DNA of 60,870 nt from CAYVUB01 sp964454675 (GCA_964454675.1 CAYVUB010000017.1:1-60870), one strand, 5' to 3'; positions 16,607 through 27,100 are shown, counted from the stretch's first letter. The notes: generated from the sequence alone by a model not told the origin. Translations and numbers: made by a program.

Positions 16607-17188
16607 TTATTTCATAAAAAATAAAAACAAAAAGAGATAAAGCCAAAGAATATCAACAAAATGCCAAAAAGTAGCAGCCAGCTCGAACCCCAGCATTTTA
16701 GAGGCACTATACTTTTGTTTAAAATGATTATAAATTACAACCAACAAGCAAATTAACGCTGCAACCACGTGTAAAATATGTACCATCGCTATCAAATAGA
16801 TGTACGACATGGTCACATTACTTCTTGGTCCCGTAAAATAATACCCTTGATTTATGATTTGCTGAAATCCCAAAAACTGGTTAACAATAAATACTATTCC
16901 CAGTGCCAGTGTTACCAACAGCCATACGGTAGTTAACTGCCGGTTGCCCTTTACCAAAGCACGCTTTGCCAATATAAAAGTGATACTGCTTATTAAAATT
17001 ACCACCAAACTTGTTATAAATGCACTTGGTAATTTAAAATCACTTATCCAATCTTCTCTGCCACTGCTTACCACAAAGGCGCTTGTCCAGCCTGCAAACG
17101 ACATAATGAGCGAGCCTATGCCAAACCAAAGCATCATCTTTTTTGCTCTGCTGTTCTTTTCTTCTAAGGTTCCTTCTGTTAAATCCAT
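16607..17188 (-). CDS. Cytochrome c oxidase subunit III, short form
   Basis: Second subunit III-family protein, 193 aa. Five hydrophobic segments and the family motifs MLWFGIGSLIMSFAGW near the start, the conserved YFTGPRSNVTMSY loop, and ATFWHFVDILWLYLFLFLF at the end. It starts 1 bp after the stop of ctaB, so the two are translationally close. Tandem subunit III genes of unequal length are usual in Flavobacteriia; which one assembles with subunit I cannot be told from sequence. Confidence 0.85.
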   Translation of the reverse strand: MDLTEGTLEEKNSRAKKMMLWFGIGSLIMSFAGWTSAFVVSSGREDWISDFKLPSAFITSLVVILISSITFILAKRALVKGNRQLTTVWLLVTLALGIVFIVNQFLGFQQIINQGYYFTGPRSNVTMSYIYLIAMVHILHVVAALICLLVVIYNHFKQKYSASKMLGFELAATFWHFVDILWLYLFLFLFFMK

Positions 17189-17189
17189 A

Positions 17190-18083
17190 TTATCTTAAAA
17201 ATTTATCTGCTACATACACAATTTGCAGCAATGTGATGTATGATACGCTGGCAAGCATTAATTGCCTCGCCGCCTTTTCTGTTCGTAATTTGAATAATTG
17301 AATGGCATAGTACAACATGACCAAGCCTAACATTAAAACTACAACAGCTGCCACGATGCTAAGCTTTAAATCGCCGGTAATCCCAAATACGGGTATGATA
17401 GAAATTAAAATGGTCCAAACCGTATAAATGATAATCTGCTGTGCCGTGACCTTATCACGCTTTCCGGTAGGCAGCATAAAAAATCCGCCGCGTTTGTAAT
17501 CGTCATATAAAAACCAGCCTATAGCCCAAAAATGCGGAAACTGCCAGAAAAACTGAATAGCAAACAAGGTTCCGGGCTCAATCCCAAAACTGTTGCGAGC
17601 GGCAACCCAACCCAGCATAAACGGTATGGCACCCGGAAAAGCTCCCGCCAGTACCGATAACGGCGTTTTCGTTTTTAACGGTGTGTAAATGCTTGTGTAT
17701 AAAAAGATGGAAATAGCACCATACATGGCCGTTTTAGGATTGATAATATATAAGGTTATAATGCCCAAAATGGTAAACGTAATGGCGATGGCAAGTGCTG
17801 TATTGACCGACATGCGTCCGGCAGGAATAGGCCTGTTTTTGGTGCGGTTCATCAACGCATCCAAATCGCGCTCAATAATTTGATTATAAGCATTTGATGC
17901 CCCAACCATAAAATAACCTCCAAAGGCTAATAATACCAAGATGTAAAACTGAATTGTCTCTGCTCCCAGCAAATACCCGGCAATTGACGAAAATACCACG
18001 CTTACAGACAAGCGGATTTTTGTAATTTCTTTAAAATCTCTAATAATGGATGTCGCAGACAATGTGGAACCGGTAGTGCTCAA
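17190..18083 (-). CDS. ctaB: Protoheme IX farnesyltransferase (heme O synthase)
   Basis: Transfers a farnesyl group to heme b to make heme O for the terminal oxidase; integral membrane prenyltransferase of the UbiA superfamily. The 297-aa protein has about nine hydrophobic segments and the first Asp-rich motif NAYNQIIERDLDALM followed by RTKNRPIP, plus the second motif region FLYDDYKRGGFFMLP. First gene of the oxidase group, with a good promoter just upstream. It connects the group to the heme-biosynthesis locus at 42-54 kb by pathway, not by position. Confidence 0.93.
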   Translation of the reverse strand: MSTTGSTLSATSIIRDFKEITKIRLSVSVVFSSIAGYLLGAETIQFYILVLLAFGGYFMVGASNAYNQIIERDLDALMNRTKNRPIPAGRMSVNTALAIAITFTILGIITLYIINPKTAMYGAISIFLYTSIYTPLKTKTPLSVLAGAFPGAIPFMLGWVAARNSFGIEPGTLFAIQFFWQFPHFWAIGWFLYDDYKRGGFFMLPTGKRDKVTAQQIIIYTVWTILISIIPVFGITGDLKLSIVAAVVVLMLGLVMLYYAIQLFKLRTEKAARQLMLASVSYITLLQIVYVADKFLR

Positions 18084-18106
18084 TACAAGTTAATTTACAA
18101 TAGCTG

Positions 18107-18137
18107 CAAAGATACTTTGAAAATTGGTTTTGAGCAA
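18107..18137 (-). promoter_or_regulatory. Promoter of the ctaB-oxidase operon
   Basis: Reading the minus strand, TTG (18137-18135), 20 nt, then TATCTTTG (18114-18107). The predicted start is about 17 nt before the ctaB ATG at 18083. Confidence 0.65.
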
Positions 18138-18220
18138 CGGGTAATAAAAGTAAATTGTGTTAGATATTAAAAAATCAGAGAATTTCTACAAAAATTATTT
18201 GCGCCGGTATAAGACATGAA

Positions 18221-18253
18221 AAAATCCCGGAAACAGTATATTTCCGGGATTTT
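18221..18253. terminator. Terminator of nrdJ
   Basis: Perfect 13-bp stem aaaatcccggaaa / tttccgggatttt (18221-18233, 18241-18253) with a 7-nt loop, 17 nt beyond the nrdJ stop, with A/T runs on both sides. Confidence 0.9.
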
Positions 18254-18269
18254 ATTTTTACATCAAAAA

Positions 18270-20825
18270 TTATCCGCACTTGGAAGAACCACAATCTTTA
18301 CAGGTCAGACAGCCCTCCTGATACATCAGATTGGTCGAATCACAATTCGAGCACTTTCCTTTGGCTTGAGTTCCGTCAGGAACAAAACGCTTTAAAGCTC
18401 GTGCCACTCCGTTTTTCCACGTATTGATAGACTCGTTGTCTAATTGTAAGCTGTTGATGAGTTCCACGACATTTTCGATTTCCATTCCGTGACGTAGTGT
18501 TCCCGAAATCATTTTGGCATAATTCCAGAATTCGGGGTTAAAACGATACGAAAGCCCTTCGATAGTAGTTTTGTAGCCTCTTTGGTTGGCATACTGGAAA
18601 TCGTATCTGGTATTTCCTTTTTCATCTTTGTTTTTGATGATACATCCGTCTTCAACCCAGCGAGGCAGTAAGATTCCGTCTTCATCATCTGCCAACCCGG
18701 TAAAGATTTCATACGGACGACCTTCGATAGTTCCGATAAAAGCAATCCATTTTTCTTTGTTGTTCTGAAAACGAACCACATCTGCCTCCAAAGTTTGCGG
18801 ACGTTTGGTCGGGAAAACTAATTTGTAATCCACATCAATATCTTTGGCTTCTTTCTTTTCTTCAGCCGAAATCAAAACTCCCGAACGGGAACCGTCACGA
18901 TACACCGTAACCCCTTTACAGCCTTCTTCCCAGGCTGTCATATACAATTTATCAACCAATTCTTCGGTAGCTTCATTCGGAATATTAATCGTAACTGAAA
19001 TCGAATGGTCAACCCATTTTTGGATAGCTCCCTGCATTTTTACTTTACTCAACCAGTCCACATCGTTGGAAGTAGCTTTGTAATAAGGCGATTTTTCAAT
19101 CAGCTCGTTGATTTCGTCATTAGAATAATTTTTTGTGGTATCGATTCCGTTTACTTGCATCCATTGTTTGAATTTGTGATGAAATACTACATATTCTTCC
19201 CAAGAATCTCCCACTTCATCAACAAAATCCACACGAACTTCTTTATCATTCGGGTTTACTTTTCTTCTACGTTTGTAAACAGGCATAAAAACAGGCTCAA
19301 TTCCCGAAGTGGTTTGGCTCATAAGCGAAGTACTTCCTGTCGGAGCAATGGTTAAAAGAGCAATATTTCTGCGTCCGTATTCCTGCATATCGTTGTACAA
19401 AGCAGGGTCAGATTCTTTAATTCGCATCATAAACGGATTGTTTTCCTCACGTTTTGCATCGTAAATTCCGAAAGCTCCACGTTCTTTAGCCATTTCGACA
19501 GACGAACGATATGCAGCCAAAGCCAGAGTTTTATGAATTTTTACAGAAAAATCGTTTCCTTCCTCACTTCCGTAACGGATTCCGAGTGCAGCCAACATAT
19601 CGCCTTCGGCTGTGATTCCTACTCCTGTTCTACGTCCTTCTTCTGCTTTTTTACGGATTTCCAGCCAAAGATTCCGCTCCACTCTTTTGGTTTCGATGTC
19701 TTCGGGGTCTGCATCAATTTTGGCTATGATAGCATCTACTTTTTCGAGTTCCAAATCAATGATGTCGTCCATCATTCGTTGAGCATAAGCCACGTGTTTT
19801 TTGAACAGCTCAAAATCGAAATAAGCCTCTTTGGTAAACGGATTTACCACATACGAAAACAAATTGATTGCCAGCAGACGACACGAATCATAAGCACAAA
19901 GCGGAATTTCCCCACACGGATTTGTCGAAAGCGTTTTGTAGCCTAAATCAGCATAGCAATCAGGCAATGATTCTCTGATAATGGTATCCCAAAACAGAAT
20001 TCCCGGTTCAGCTGATTTCCACGCATTGTGGACGATTTTCTTCCAAAGCTCTTTGGCATTGGTTTCTTTGGAAAGCTTCGGATTTTCACTGAAAATCGGG
20101 TATTTTTGAGTATATGTTTGGTTATTTTTTACAGCTTTCATAAACGAATCGTCAATACGAACCGAAACATTTGCTCCTGTAATTTTTCCCTGTTCTAATT
20201 TTGCATCAATAAAATCTTCCGCATCAGGGTGGTTAATGGAAACCGATAACATCAAAGCTCCTCTACGTCCGTCCTGTGCTACCTCACGGGTCGAATTTGA
20301 AAAACGCTCCATAAACGGAACTAATCCTGTTGAAGTCAAAGCCGAATTTTTAACAGGGGAACTTTTCGGACGGATATGCGACAAATCGTGTCCTACTCCT
20401 CCTCTGCGTTTCATCAGTTGCACCTGTTCCTGGTCGGTTTTCATAATTCCTCCGTAGGAATCGCTTTCGCCTTTGTTCCCAATTACGAAACAGTTGGATA
20501 AAGACGCAATCTGAAACGGATTTCCGATTCCCGTCATCGGACTTCCCTGCGGAATGATATATTTAAACTCCTTAATCAAATCGTAAATCTGCTCCTCCGA
20601 CATCGGGTTCGGATATTTCGATTCAATCCTTGCAATTTCTGATGCAATTCTGTGATGCATAGCCGACGGTGATTTTTCGTAAATATTCCCTTGAGAATCT
20701 TTAAGAGCATATTTGTTCAGCCAGACTCTGGCTGCTAAATCATCTCCTTTAAAATATTTTAACGACTCCTGAAAAACCTCTTCGTTTGAAAAGACTTCTC
20801 TTTTTAGTTCAACCATTGTTTCCAT
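18270..20825 (-). CDS. nrdJ: Adenosylcobalamin-dependent ribonucleotide reductase (class II)
   Basis: Makes deoxyribonucleotides without oxygen, using coenzyme B12 to form the thiyl radical. The 851-aa protein shows the class II features: SNCFVIG with the first redox Cys, NPCGEIPL with the radical-bearing Cys and Glu, the ISVTINIPNEAT barrel segment, and a C-terminal zinc-ribbon-like tail (CSNCDS...CLTCKDCGSSKCG). Length fits NrdJ with the long C-terminal extension. No nrdAB or nrdD is nearby, and I see no cobalamin riboswitch in the 287-bp upstream region. Isoleucine is coded almost only by ATT/ATC, unlike most neighbours, which hints at transfer. Confidence 0.93.
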   Translation of the reverse strand: METMVELKREVFSNEEVFQESLKYFKGDDLAARVWLNKYALKDSQGNIYEKSPSAMHHRIASEIARIESKYPNPMSEEQIYDLIKEFKYIIPQGSPMTGIGNPFQIASLSNCFVIGNKGESDSYGGIMKTDQEQVQLMKRRGGVGHDLSHIRPKSSPVKNSALTSTGLVPFMERFSNSTREVAQDGRRGALMLSVSINHPDAEDFIDAKLEQGKITGANVSVRIDDSFMKAVKNNQTYTQKYPIFSENPKLSKETNAKELWKKIVHNAWKSAEPGILFWDTIIRESLPDCYADLGYKTLSTNPCGEIPLCAYDSCRLLAINLFSYVVNPFTKEAYFDFELFKKHVAYAQRMMDDIIDLELEKVDAIIAKIDADPEDIETKRVERNLWLEIRKKAEEGRRTGVGITAEGDMLAALGIRYGSEEGNDFSVKIHKTLALAAYRSSVEMAKERGAFGIYDAKREENNPFMMRIKESDPALYNDMQEYGRRNIALLTIAPTGSTSLMSQTTSGIEPVFMPVYKRRRKVNPNDKEVRVDFVDEVGDSWEEYVVFHHKFKQWMQVNGIDTTKNYSNDEINELIEKSPYYKATSNDVDWLSKVKMQGAIQKWVDHSISVTINIPNEATEELVDKLYMTAWEEGCKGVTVYRDGSRSGVLISAEEKKEAKDIDVDYKLVFPTKRPQTLEADVVRFQNNKEKWIAFIGTIEGRPYEIFTGLADDEDGILLPRWVEDGCIIKNKDEKGNTRYDFQYANQRGYKTTIEGLSYRFNPEFWNYAKMISGTLRHGMEIENVVELINSLQLDNESINTWKNGVARALKRFVPDGTQAKGKCSNCDSTNLMYQEGCLTCKDCGSSKCG

Positions 20826-20828
20826 ATA

Positions 20829-20879
20829 TTGTGAATTTCAGTATAATCCTTTACACATCAAATGTACAAAAATTCACAA
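20829..20879 (-). promoter_or_regulatory. Inverted repeat and -7 element upstream of nrdJ
   Basis: Ten-bp arms ttgtgaattt (20829-20838) and aaattcacaa (20870-20879) bracket a minus-strand -7 element TACATTTG (20866-20859). Bound by a regulator, or folded in the leader, it could control nrdJ. It does not match the NrdR-box consensus as I know it. Confidence 0.4.
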
Positions 20880-21043
20880 CTATAAAATATATCTATTTAA
20901 AAAGTTTACAAATATTTTTATTTAAAAAACTGATTTTCTTAATTTTATGTTTTTAAAAATTTAAAAAAGTTTACAAATTTTTATTTTTAATAAAAAATAT
21001 TTCATTGTAAAAATAGTAAAGCCCGAAATATCAACTATACACC

Positions 21044-21074
21044 AAAAAAAATGCTCTTGATAATATCAAAAGCA
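21044..21074 (-). terminator. Terminator of the sprA-remB transcript
   Basis: Stem tgctcttgat / atcaaaagca (21052-21061, 21065-21074) with one mismatch and a 3-nt loop. The plus-strand A run at 21044-21051 becomes a U run on the minus-strand transcript, 39 nt after the remB stop. Confidence 0.75.
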
Positions 21075-21112
21075 CTTTGTAACTTTCTGTCGTAGTTATA
21101 ACTACATTACAA

Positions 21113-23227
21113 TTAAAAATCATTATACCAGTTAAACAAATCGGTGCGTACACCAAGGCTTATCCATGTTGTATTGCTTTTAGAAGTTGTTTCGGTAGTG
21201 GCATTCGGGTTAAAATTGCGGAAGCTGATGTTGGTAAATAGCTTTAAATTGCTCACAAGATTAACGATATAACCTGCCTGAAGCTCGGCATTGAATGTTT
21301 TTGTTTTGATTCCCTGACCAATTCTCACATTGGTATCATAAGGTCTGTCGTTATAACTTTTAAAAATATCACCGCCGTAGCTGTAAGTGTCATCTTCGGT
21401 GTTAAAATCGAGCCCGCGCGTGCCAAAAATAAACTTGGCATCGGCAAACCAACGTTCATAATTATACCGTCCTATGAGGATAAATTCCCTGAAATTTGCA
21501 CCCCAAAGATGTGCCATAGACTGATTGTTATGCGCATAATTAAGTACGATGGTATTGTGCGAATAGGTATATGGACGCACCTGATTGTATTCTGCCTGAA
21601 GTGATAAATTATCTACTTTAAAGGCATTGTAATATTTAACCCCAAGCTGGTAGCCAAACTTGTTTTTCCAGCTTTTTTCGCCTGCTTTTACGTCACTCAG
21701 TGAAAATTCGTCAAGTATGTACTGCCCGTACAAGTTGATGCTGTTGTTCCATTTGTATTTTGCCGATAATCCCACCACGGCGTTTCCTGCACCTTGCCCG
21801 GTTTCAAACTCAATGGCTCTGAAAAAGATAATAGGATTTAAGTAGTTGATGTCAAAACCACGATCGTTGGTGTTTGTCCACATAACCGATTCAAACAAAC
21901 CGATATTAAGACGTTTGGAAACGTTCCAGCTCAGGTAATGGTTTGCCATGTATTTGGTTAAAAACGCACGGTCTTCGGTCACTTCGGGGCGCACGTCTTT
22001 AAGCCACATCCATGTATTGGTGTATTTGATTTTCCAGAATTTGGTATTCAGTTTTAAAAACGGGGACGGACTTGCGGCATCACCATGAAAAAGTGAGCGG
22101 TAACCGTCTCCTATAAAGTTTTTTCCGTGACCAAACTGTATGTTTACAAACATTGCCGGCGCATAAGATAAGTAGGCTTCCGCCACAGGATAATCATAGC
22201 CGTCACTTTTAAAACGCTTGCCTATGCCACGCCCGGGAATAATAGCCGGATCGGGACCAAAGGCTTTTAAACTTTCGGCATACTGATTAAAATAGTGCGC
22301 AAACCTGCCTTGACTTTCATACACCGATGCCGAAAAATTGAATTTTTTGCCCAAGCCGCCTTGCACGATAAATCCGCGGGTATTGTTATAGGTTGAATTG
22401 AAGTCGGCTTCGGTATCTTTTCCTGCCTGCAAATCGAAAATCGGGTCAATGACAAACCAGTAATCTTTGCCTTGAATTTCAACCAGATGTTCATTCCATA
22501 ATTTTCTGCTCCACCAACCGTCACTACCTTTTACAAGTGCTTCTTTTTCGGCTTTAAAATCATAATACGGTGCAACTTCATCAAACACAAATGGTTTTGC
22601 CGCTGTATGACTGTTAGTGCCTAAAACATTCATATTGCCGTCAAACCTTGCATAATAGGTGTGTGTAAACGGAATGTTTAGCTGGCTTTGATATTCCAAT
22701 CCCTGATATTTTACCAGATTATTGGAAATACTGTCAAATTCATGAGAAACGACTTCATTTAAATCGATAACTTTTTTAACGGATTCTGCTTTTAATTCGG
22801 AATCGTTTTTAATGATTTCGGGATTAACCAACGGAATTTTAATAGCTAAAGAATATTGAAAATAGGTAGGCTTCCCGTTATAAGTTCCCGGTTGGATTTT
22901 TGGCAGCGACTCAAATACACGCTTGGTTTCGGTTTTTAGCTCTTCATAAACGGCATCTGTATATATAACGTTTATGTGTCCTTCTTTATCAACTTCAAAA
23001 AGCACCTTAATATCACCTTTATAATTATCATCGCTAACTATTTGAGGTGTCTTGAAATTTTGAAAAATAAACCGGTTGATATTATTGTTGAAACAGGTCT
23101 TTAAGTCTGCAATTGCCTGAGTTTCGCAATCTGTAAATACGGGTGGTTTTTCATAAACTTCAATGTGCTGTGAAAAACTTTTCCATTGCAAACTAACTAA
23201 AATACATAAGAAGAAATACTTCATCAT
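21113..23227 (-). CDS. remB: Gliding motility protein RemB with N-terminal TonB-like domain
   Basis: Outer-membrane or surface-associated protein linked to gliding in flavobacteria. The 704-aa protein begins with a signal peptide (KYFFLCILVSLQWKSFSQ). Residues about 30-135 resemble a TonB C-terminal fold (FTDCETQAIADLKTCFNNN at the start, GDIKVLFEVDKEGHI, ending SLAIKIPL). From about 190 to the end the pattern is of a beta-barrel or capsule-assembly-like protein with many alternating aromatic strands and GRGIGKRFKSDGYDYPVAEA. The call rests on resemblance and on the location: remB lies close to sprA in F. johnsoniae too. Either Met at 23227 or 23224 could start it. Confidence 0.75.
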   Translation of the reverse strand: MMKYFFLCILVSLQWKSFSQHIEVYEKPPVFTDCETQAIADLKTCFNNNINRFIFQNFKTPQIVSDDNYKGDIKVLFEVDKEGHINVIYTDAVYEELKTETKRVFESLPKIQPGTYNGKPTYFQYSLAIKIPLVNPEIIKNDSELKAESVKKVIDLNEVVSHEFDSISNNLVKYQGLEYQSQLNIPFTHTYYARFDGNMNVLGTNSHTAAKPFVFDEVAPYYDFKAEKEALVKGSDGWWSRKLWNEHLVEIQGKDYWFVIDPIFDLQAGKDTEADFNSTYNNTRGFIVQGGLGKKFNFSASVYESQGRFAHYFNQYAESLKAFGPDPAIIPGRGIGKRFKSDGYDYPVAEAYLSYAPAMFVNIQFGHGKNFIGDGYRSLFHGDAASPSPFLKLNTKFWKIKYTNTWMWLKDVRPEVTEDRAFLTKYMANHYLSWNVSKRLNIGLFESVMWTNTNDRGFDINYLNPIIFFRAIEFETGQGAGNAVVGLSAKYKWNNSINLYGQYILDEFSLSDVKAGEKSWKNKFGYQLGVKYYNAFKVDNLSLQAEYNQVRPYTYSHNTIVLNYAHNNQSMAHLWGANFREFILIGRYNYERWFADAKFIFGTRGLDFNTEDDTYSYGGDIFKSYNDRPYDTNVRIGQGIKTKTFNAELQAGYIVNLVSNLKLFTNISFRNFNPNATTETTSKSNTTWISLGVRTDLFNWYNDF

Positions 23228-23302
23228 ACAACGAGGTCATTTATAAGCGGAAAGATACTGTTTTTTTCAAAACGAGTGTATTAAAACTCTTGTCTGCGGT
23301 AA

Positions 23303-23683
23303 TTATTTGAGTGTAGATGATTGCTTTGCTTTGCGTTTTTTATAAATCTTTATAATCAATATGGCTGTTGCAATACCTGCAGTATTTGCTGCCAAATCAT
23401 ACATGTCGGGTGTACGTGACCTGGTAAACAGCCCTTGAAAAATTTCTATAGCCGCACCGTAAAAAACGGCAATTATGGCGGTAATAAAAATGCTGTTTCG
23501 TAATGAAACAGCATCAAAATAATTATAAAGTATAAAGGTAAACAAGGCATAGGCTCCAAAATGATAAATTTTGTCATCAAAAGAAGACCCTAAATCGGGG
23601 ATTTCTCCCAAATTCATCAAGCTCAAAGCTGTTAGCGTCATAACATATAAAACGACTAAAGCTAAAGCGACTTGTTTACGCAC
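23303..23683 (-). CDS. VanZ-family membrane protein
   Basis: Small integral membrane protein, 126 aa, with four hydrophobic segments (about 6-24, 41-56, 62-82, 96-112). Conserved VanZ features are FDDKIYHFGAYALFTF in the second segment and IEIFQGLFTRSRTPDMYDLAANTAG after the third, given here by its core SRTPDMYDLAANT. The family is named from a teicoplanin-resistance gene, but most members, including those of this operon position, are of unknown function. It overlaps gcvH by 8 bp, so translational coupling is likely. Confidence 0.82.
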   Translation of the reverse strand: MRKQVALALVVLYVMTLTALSLMNLGEIPDLGSSFDDKIYHFGAYALFTFILYNYFDAVSLRNSIFITAIIAVFYGAAIEIFQGLFTRSRTPDMYDLAANTAGIATAILIIKIYKKRKAKQSSTLK

Positions 23684-24056
23684 CTATTAAGTTTTTATAA
23701 TCGTCGGCAGATAATAAACTATCTATTTGCGATGCGTCAGAATATTTAATTTTAATCATCCAGCCTTGACCGTAAGGATCTGTATTTACGCTTTCGGGCT
23801 CGCTTTCAAGTGCTGTGTTAAACTCAACTATTTCACCTGATAAAGGCAGGAATAAATCTGAAACTGTTTTTACGGCTTCTACTGTTCCAAAAACGTCTTC
23901 TGCTTCAAGCGTTTCATCAACGGTTTCTACTTCAACATAAACAATATCACCTAATTCGCTTTGTGCAAAATCTGTAATTCCTACAATGGCAATATCACCT
24001 TCTATTTTTACCCATTCATGGTCTTTTGTGTACTTTAAGTCTGCTGGTATATTCAT
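23676..24056 (-). CDS. gcvH: Glycine cleavage system H protein
   Basis: Lipoyl carrier that shuttles the aminomethyl group between the P, T and L proteins of the glycine cleavage system. 126 aa; the lipoylated lysine is Lys63 in TVEAVKTVSDL, flanked by GDIVYVEVE and the LPLSGEIVEFN hairpin, and the C terminus has GQGWMIKIKY. Length and motifs are complete. gcvP and gcvT are not nearby; gcvH between sprA and vanZ is a known arrangement in flavobacteria. It has a candidate promoter of its own in the 55-bp gap after sprA. Confidence 0.95.
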   Translation of the reverse strand: MNIPADLKYTKDHEWVKIEGDIAIVGITDFAQSELGDIVYVEVETVDETLEAEDVFGTVEAVKTVSDLFLPLSGEIVEFNTALESEPESVNTDPYGQGWMIKIKYSDASQIDSLLSADDYKNLIGA

Positions 24057-24079
24057 TAGTTGTATAAATTTTATGTGTT

Positions 24080-24109
24080 CAAAGGTACTTTTTAATCAAT
24101 TGTATTCAA
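24080..24109 (-). promoter_or_regulatory. Internal promoter for gcvH-vanZ-remB
   Basis: On the minus strand TTG (24109-24107), 19 nt, then TACCTTTG (24087-24080), in the gap between sprA and gcvH. This would let gcvH, vanZ and remB be made independently of sprA. Confidence 0.6.
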
Positions 24110-24111
24110 AA

Positions 24112-27100
24112 TTAATTTCCGAAATTATATCTTAAAGTAATCCCCGAACGAATGGTTGTTTGCGGGAAAGCCGTAGATATGGCATATTCAGAAAACGTAT
24201 AGTCAAAATAGAAAATACCGGTAAGGTTTTTACTGAAAGCATAGTCTGCCTTGTACTTAAGCCCGATGATGGTTTGACCGGAAGTTACCTGGTTATTTTC
24301 TAAATCCAGATACCTGATAATGGTTTTATTATCTCTTAATGATACATCCAGCATCATGTTTAAATCTGATTTGATAACCTGCGCAGGTCCTGCCATTTTT
24401 GAATTGATACGCACATCTTTTATTCTGTAACCCAAACCTATAATGTATTCATAGCCGCTTATTTCGGTCAACAGGTTGTTATCAAAACTTAAGGATAAGA
24501 TTCTGTCTTTTTTGATTTCAGTTAAAATTTTTACAGAATTGGTCATTTCAAAATCCAAACGAACTAACGGACTGAACTGTTCTTCAAGGTTGATGTTGCT
24601 GTACACCATTTTGTTTTTAAAATTACCGCCTTGGTCTAACTCTTCGGGGTTTTGCGCATCATAATCCAGATTGGTCCGGAACTGGTTTATGGTATAGCTT
24701 GAACGGTATCCGTGAGTTACAGAAAAACGCTTGAAGTTCTTTTTAAACCACGGAATTTTCATAAACCCGGTATATTTTATAGTCCAGTTTGGAATAGGAA
24801 TATCCCTGAATGCGCCCAGACTCACTTTATCGGCATTTGAGCCTTGATATGCCGATAAGAATGCCGGCAGCAATACCGACTGGCTGTTTTTACCAAAGCC
24901 CACCGGATATCCTTCGGTATCGGTTGGAAATGTTCCCGAACCATAATGACTTCTTGCCAGACGGTTGGCAATCACAAGCCTGTTAGCCCTAAAATCGTCA
25001 AACGCTGCCGAGCCAAATTCATCACTCTTGCTAAAGGCGGTTTTTATAAGTGCCGTCGAAATATTAAAGTTTCCGAATGAATTTGTAATCAGCGAATTAT
25101 ACTGGTCGCTAAAGCCATCACCGTTACTATCACTGGTATTGAAGTTTTCGGTCATATTTTCAGAATACATACGTGTTCCTATCAAATCAATCTTTAAATC
25201 TTTAATAGGCTCTATATTTGCCGAAACATCCAAAACACGGTTGGTCACCTCTGTATATTGCTGGTTAAAATCGGGGAAAACCGTTAACCATCCGTTTCTG
25301 GCTGCCATATCACGTATGTCTCTCTGGCTGCCAAAAGTATATCCTATGGTTGGTTTTAAAGTTCCCAAAAATCCCGGTGTTCTTAAATATCCCGGTAAAA
25401 ACGTACCGTTGTTTTCAGAGTAATTAATCTGAATGCGTTTTACCATCGTTACTATATCAATAGCTGTGTTCAACGCTTTTACGCCTGCGCTCGGCTTAGA
25501 GTTGTTGGCGGCTTCTGCGGCTCTCTTTTTGTCTTCTTCACCAGCTCCTGTTTCCTGTCCTTTTCTGTCCAATCCTGCCGGTGCACCTGTTCTGCGTGCA
25601 GCGGTTGTATTTCTACCCGTAGGTTTTTTTACCAACCCTATATATTTATACAGGTTTTCCATATTTAAGGTGGAATTGATATTATGGGTATTGGCATTTT
25701 GTATGGAATTACCCAGATTATAGGTATTAATATTACCGTTACCATCTTCAATCTCAAGATTATTGTTCAAATCTGAGCCTTTTTGCCACTGAAAATCACC
25801 CGTATAAGAATAGGTGGCTTTCAAGAAACTGAACGTTGGTATTTTATGCAGCGGTATCTCGTAGTTTAACTGTACCTGCTGGTTTTGAATATTGGGGTCG
25901 CCAAAATCGAAAAAACCATCCCATATATCAAGTGTCGGGTCTTGACGGCCATTGATAATATCATCAATAAAGTAGTTTCTTACAATATTGCTGTTTGAAG
26001 CATTGTAGTTTAAACTTAAAGCTTTTGTGATACTATAGTTGAATGCATATTGAAAATCAAAACGGTAGTTTCTTCGGAATAATTCTTCAAGGCCAATGTT
26101 ATTCCCTGCCAATTCGACTTCTCTGAATTTTTGCCTGTTAAACTGACGTAAAATATCTGTATTGACCGTAAAACTTGTTGGCAGTAAGTTGAAATTAAAA
26201 TCTTTAAGAATTTTCCAGTATTTCCCTCTAAAGAGTGAATCATTTTTCTTGAACGGCTCTATGGTAACAGGCGTAAAATTGAACGCATAATTAACACCGG
26301 TTCTTACCGTTTGATCAAGGGATCGCTCTATTTCAAAATCTCTGTGTTCTACTTTGTTGTTGGAATAATTGAACGTAAGGTTTTCAACATCGTAAAAACG
26401 CGGTTTACCTTCGCCTGTACGTTGTTTTCTTACACCTATAAAGTTAATGCTTTTCCGCTTGGTGTAATTTTCAGACTGCTCCAAAATTCTGTCTCTTTCG
26501 CTGCTGCTGGCGGCGGCATCTAAACGGGAATCTAAGGTTAAATCGTTATAAAACTGATCAAATTTAGGCGTAACTATTTCTTCACTTTGTGCATAATTCA
26601 ATGGTAATTGAACACCCCATTTTTTTGGTAATAACTGCCCAAGATTAACATTTGTGACTACATCATACTGTTTGACATCTTCACGGCTGCGCTCGTTCGG
26701 ACGCTGCTCAACCGAGCCGAAGCCTACGGTACTTTGTCTTCCTGTGGCGCTTATGGTAGCAAAATCTGCAAGATTGGTATCCATGCTTAAAATGGCTGCC
26801 CAACCACCTTCATTATCAAGATCTGAAAGACGTAATTCATTAAACCAGACTTCGCCGCAAACATTGGTGCCTTGGGTGTTGTTTTTTACACCAACCATAA
26901 GCACGCGTATATCGCCAAAGTTTGGATTTCCTTTAATGGCTACCCGGGTTTGCCCTATATCAAATGAAGCACTTGGGCTGGGTATTTGCGGGGTTCCCGA
27001 AGTTACGTCGTACACCGTAGGATCCAGATTTGAAAGCGTACCGTCTGCAATACCCATAGATTTTATTTGCTGTAAAATTTCCAAAGGAATATTAATTTCA

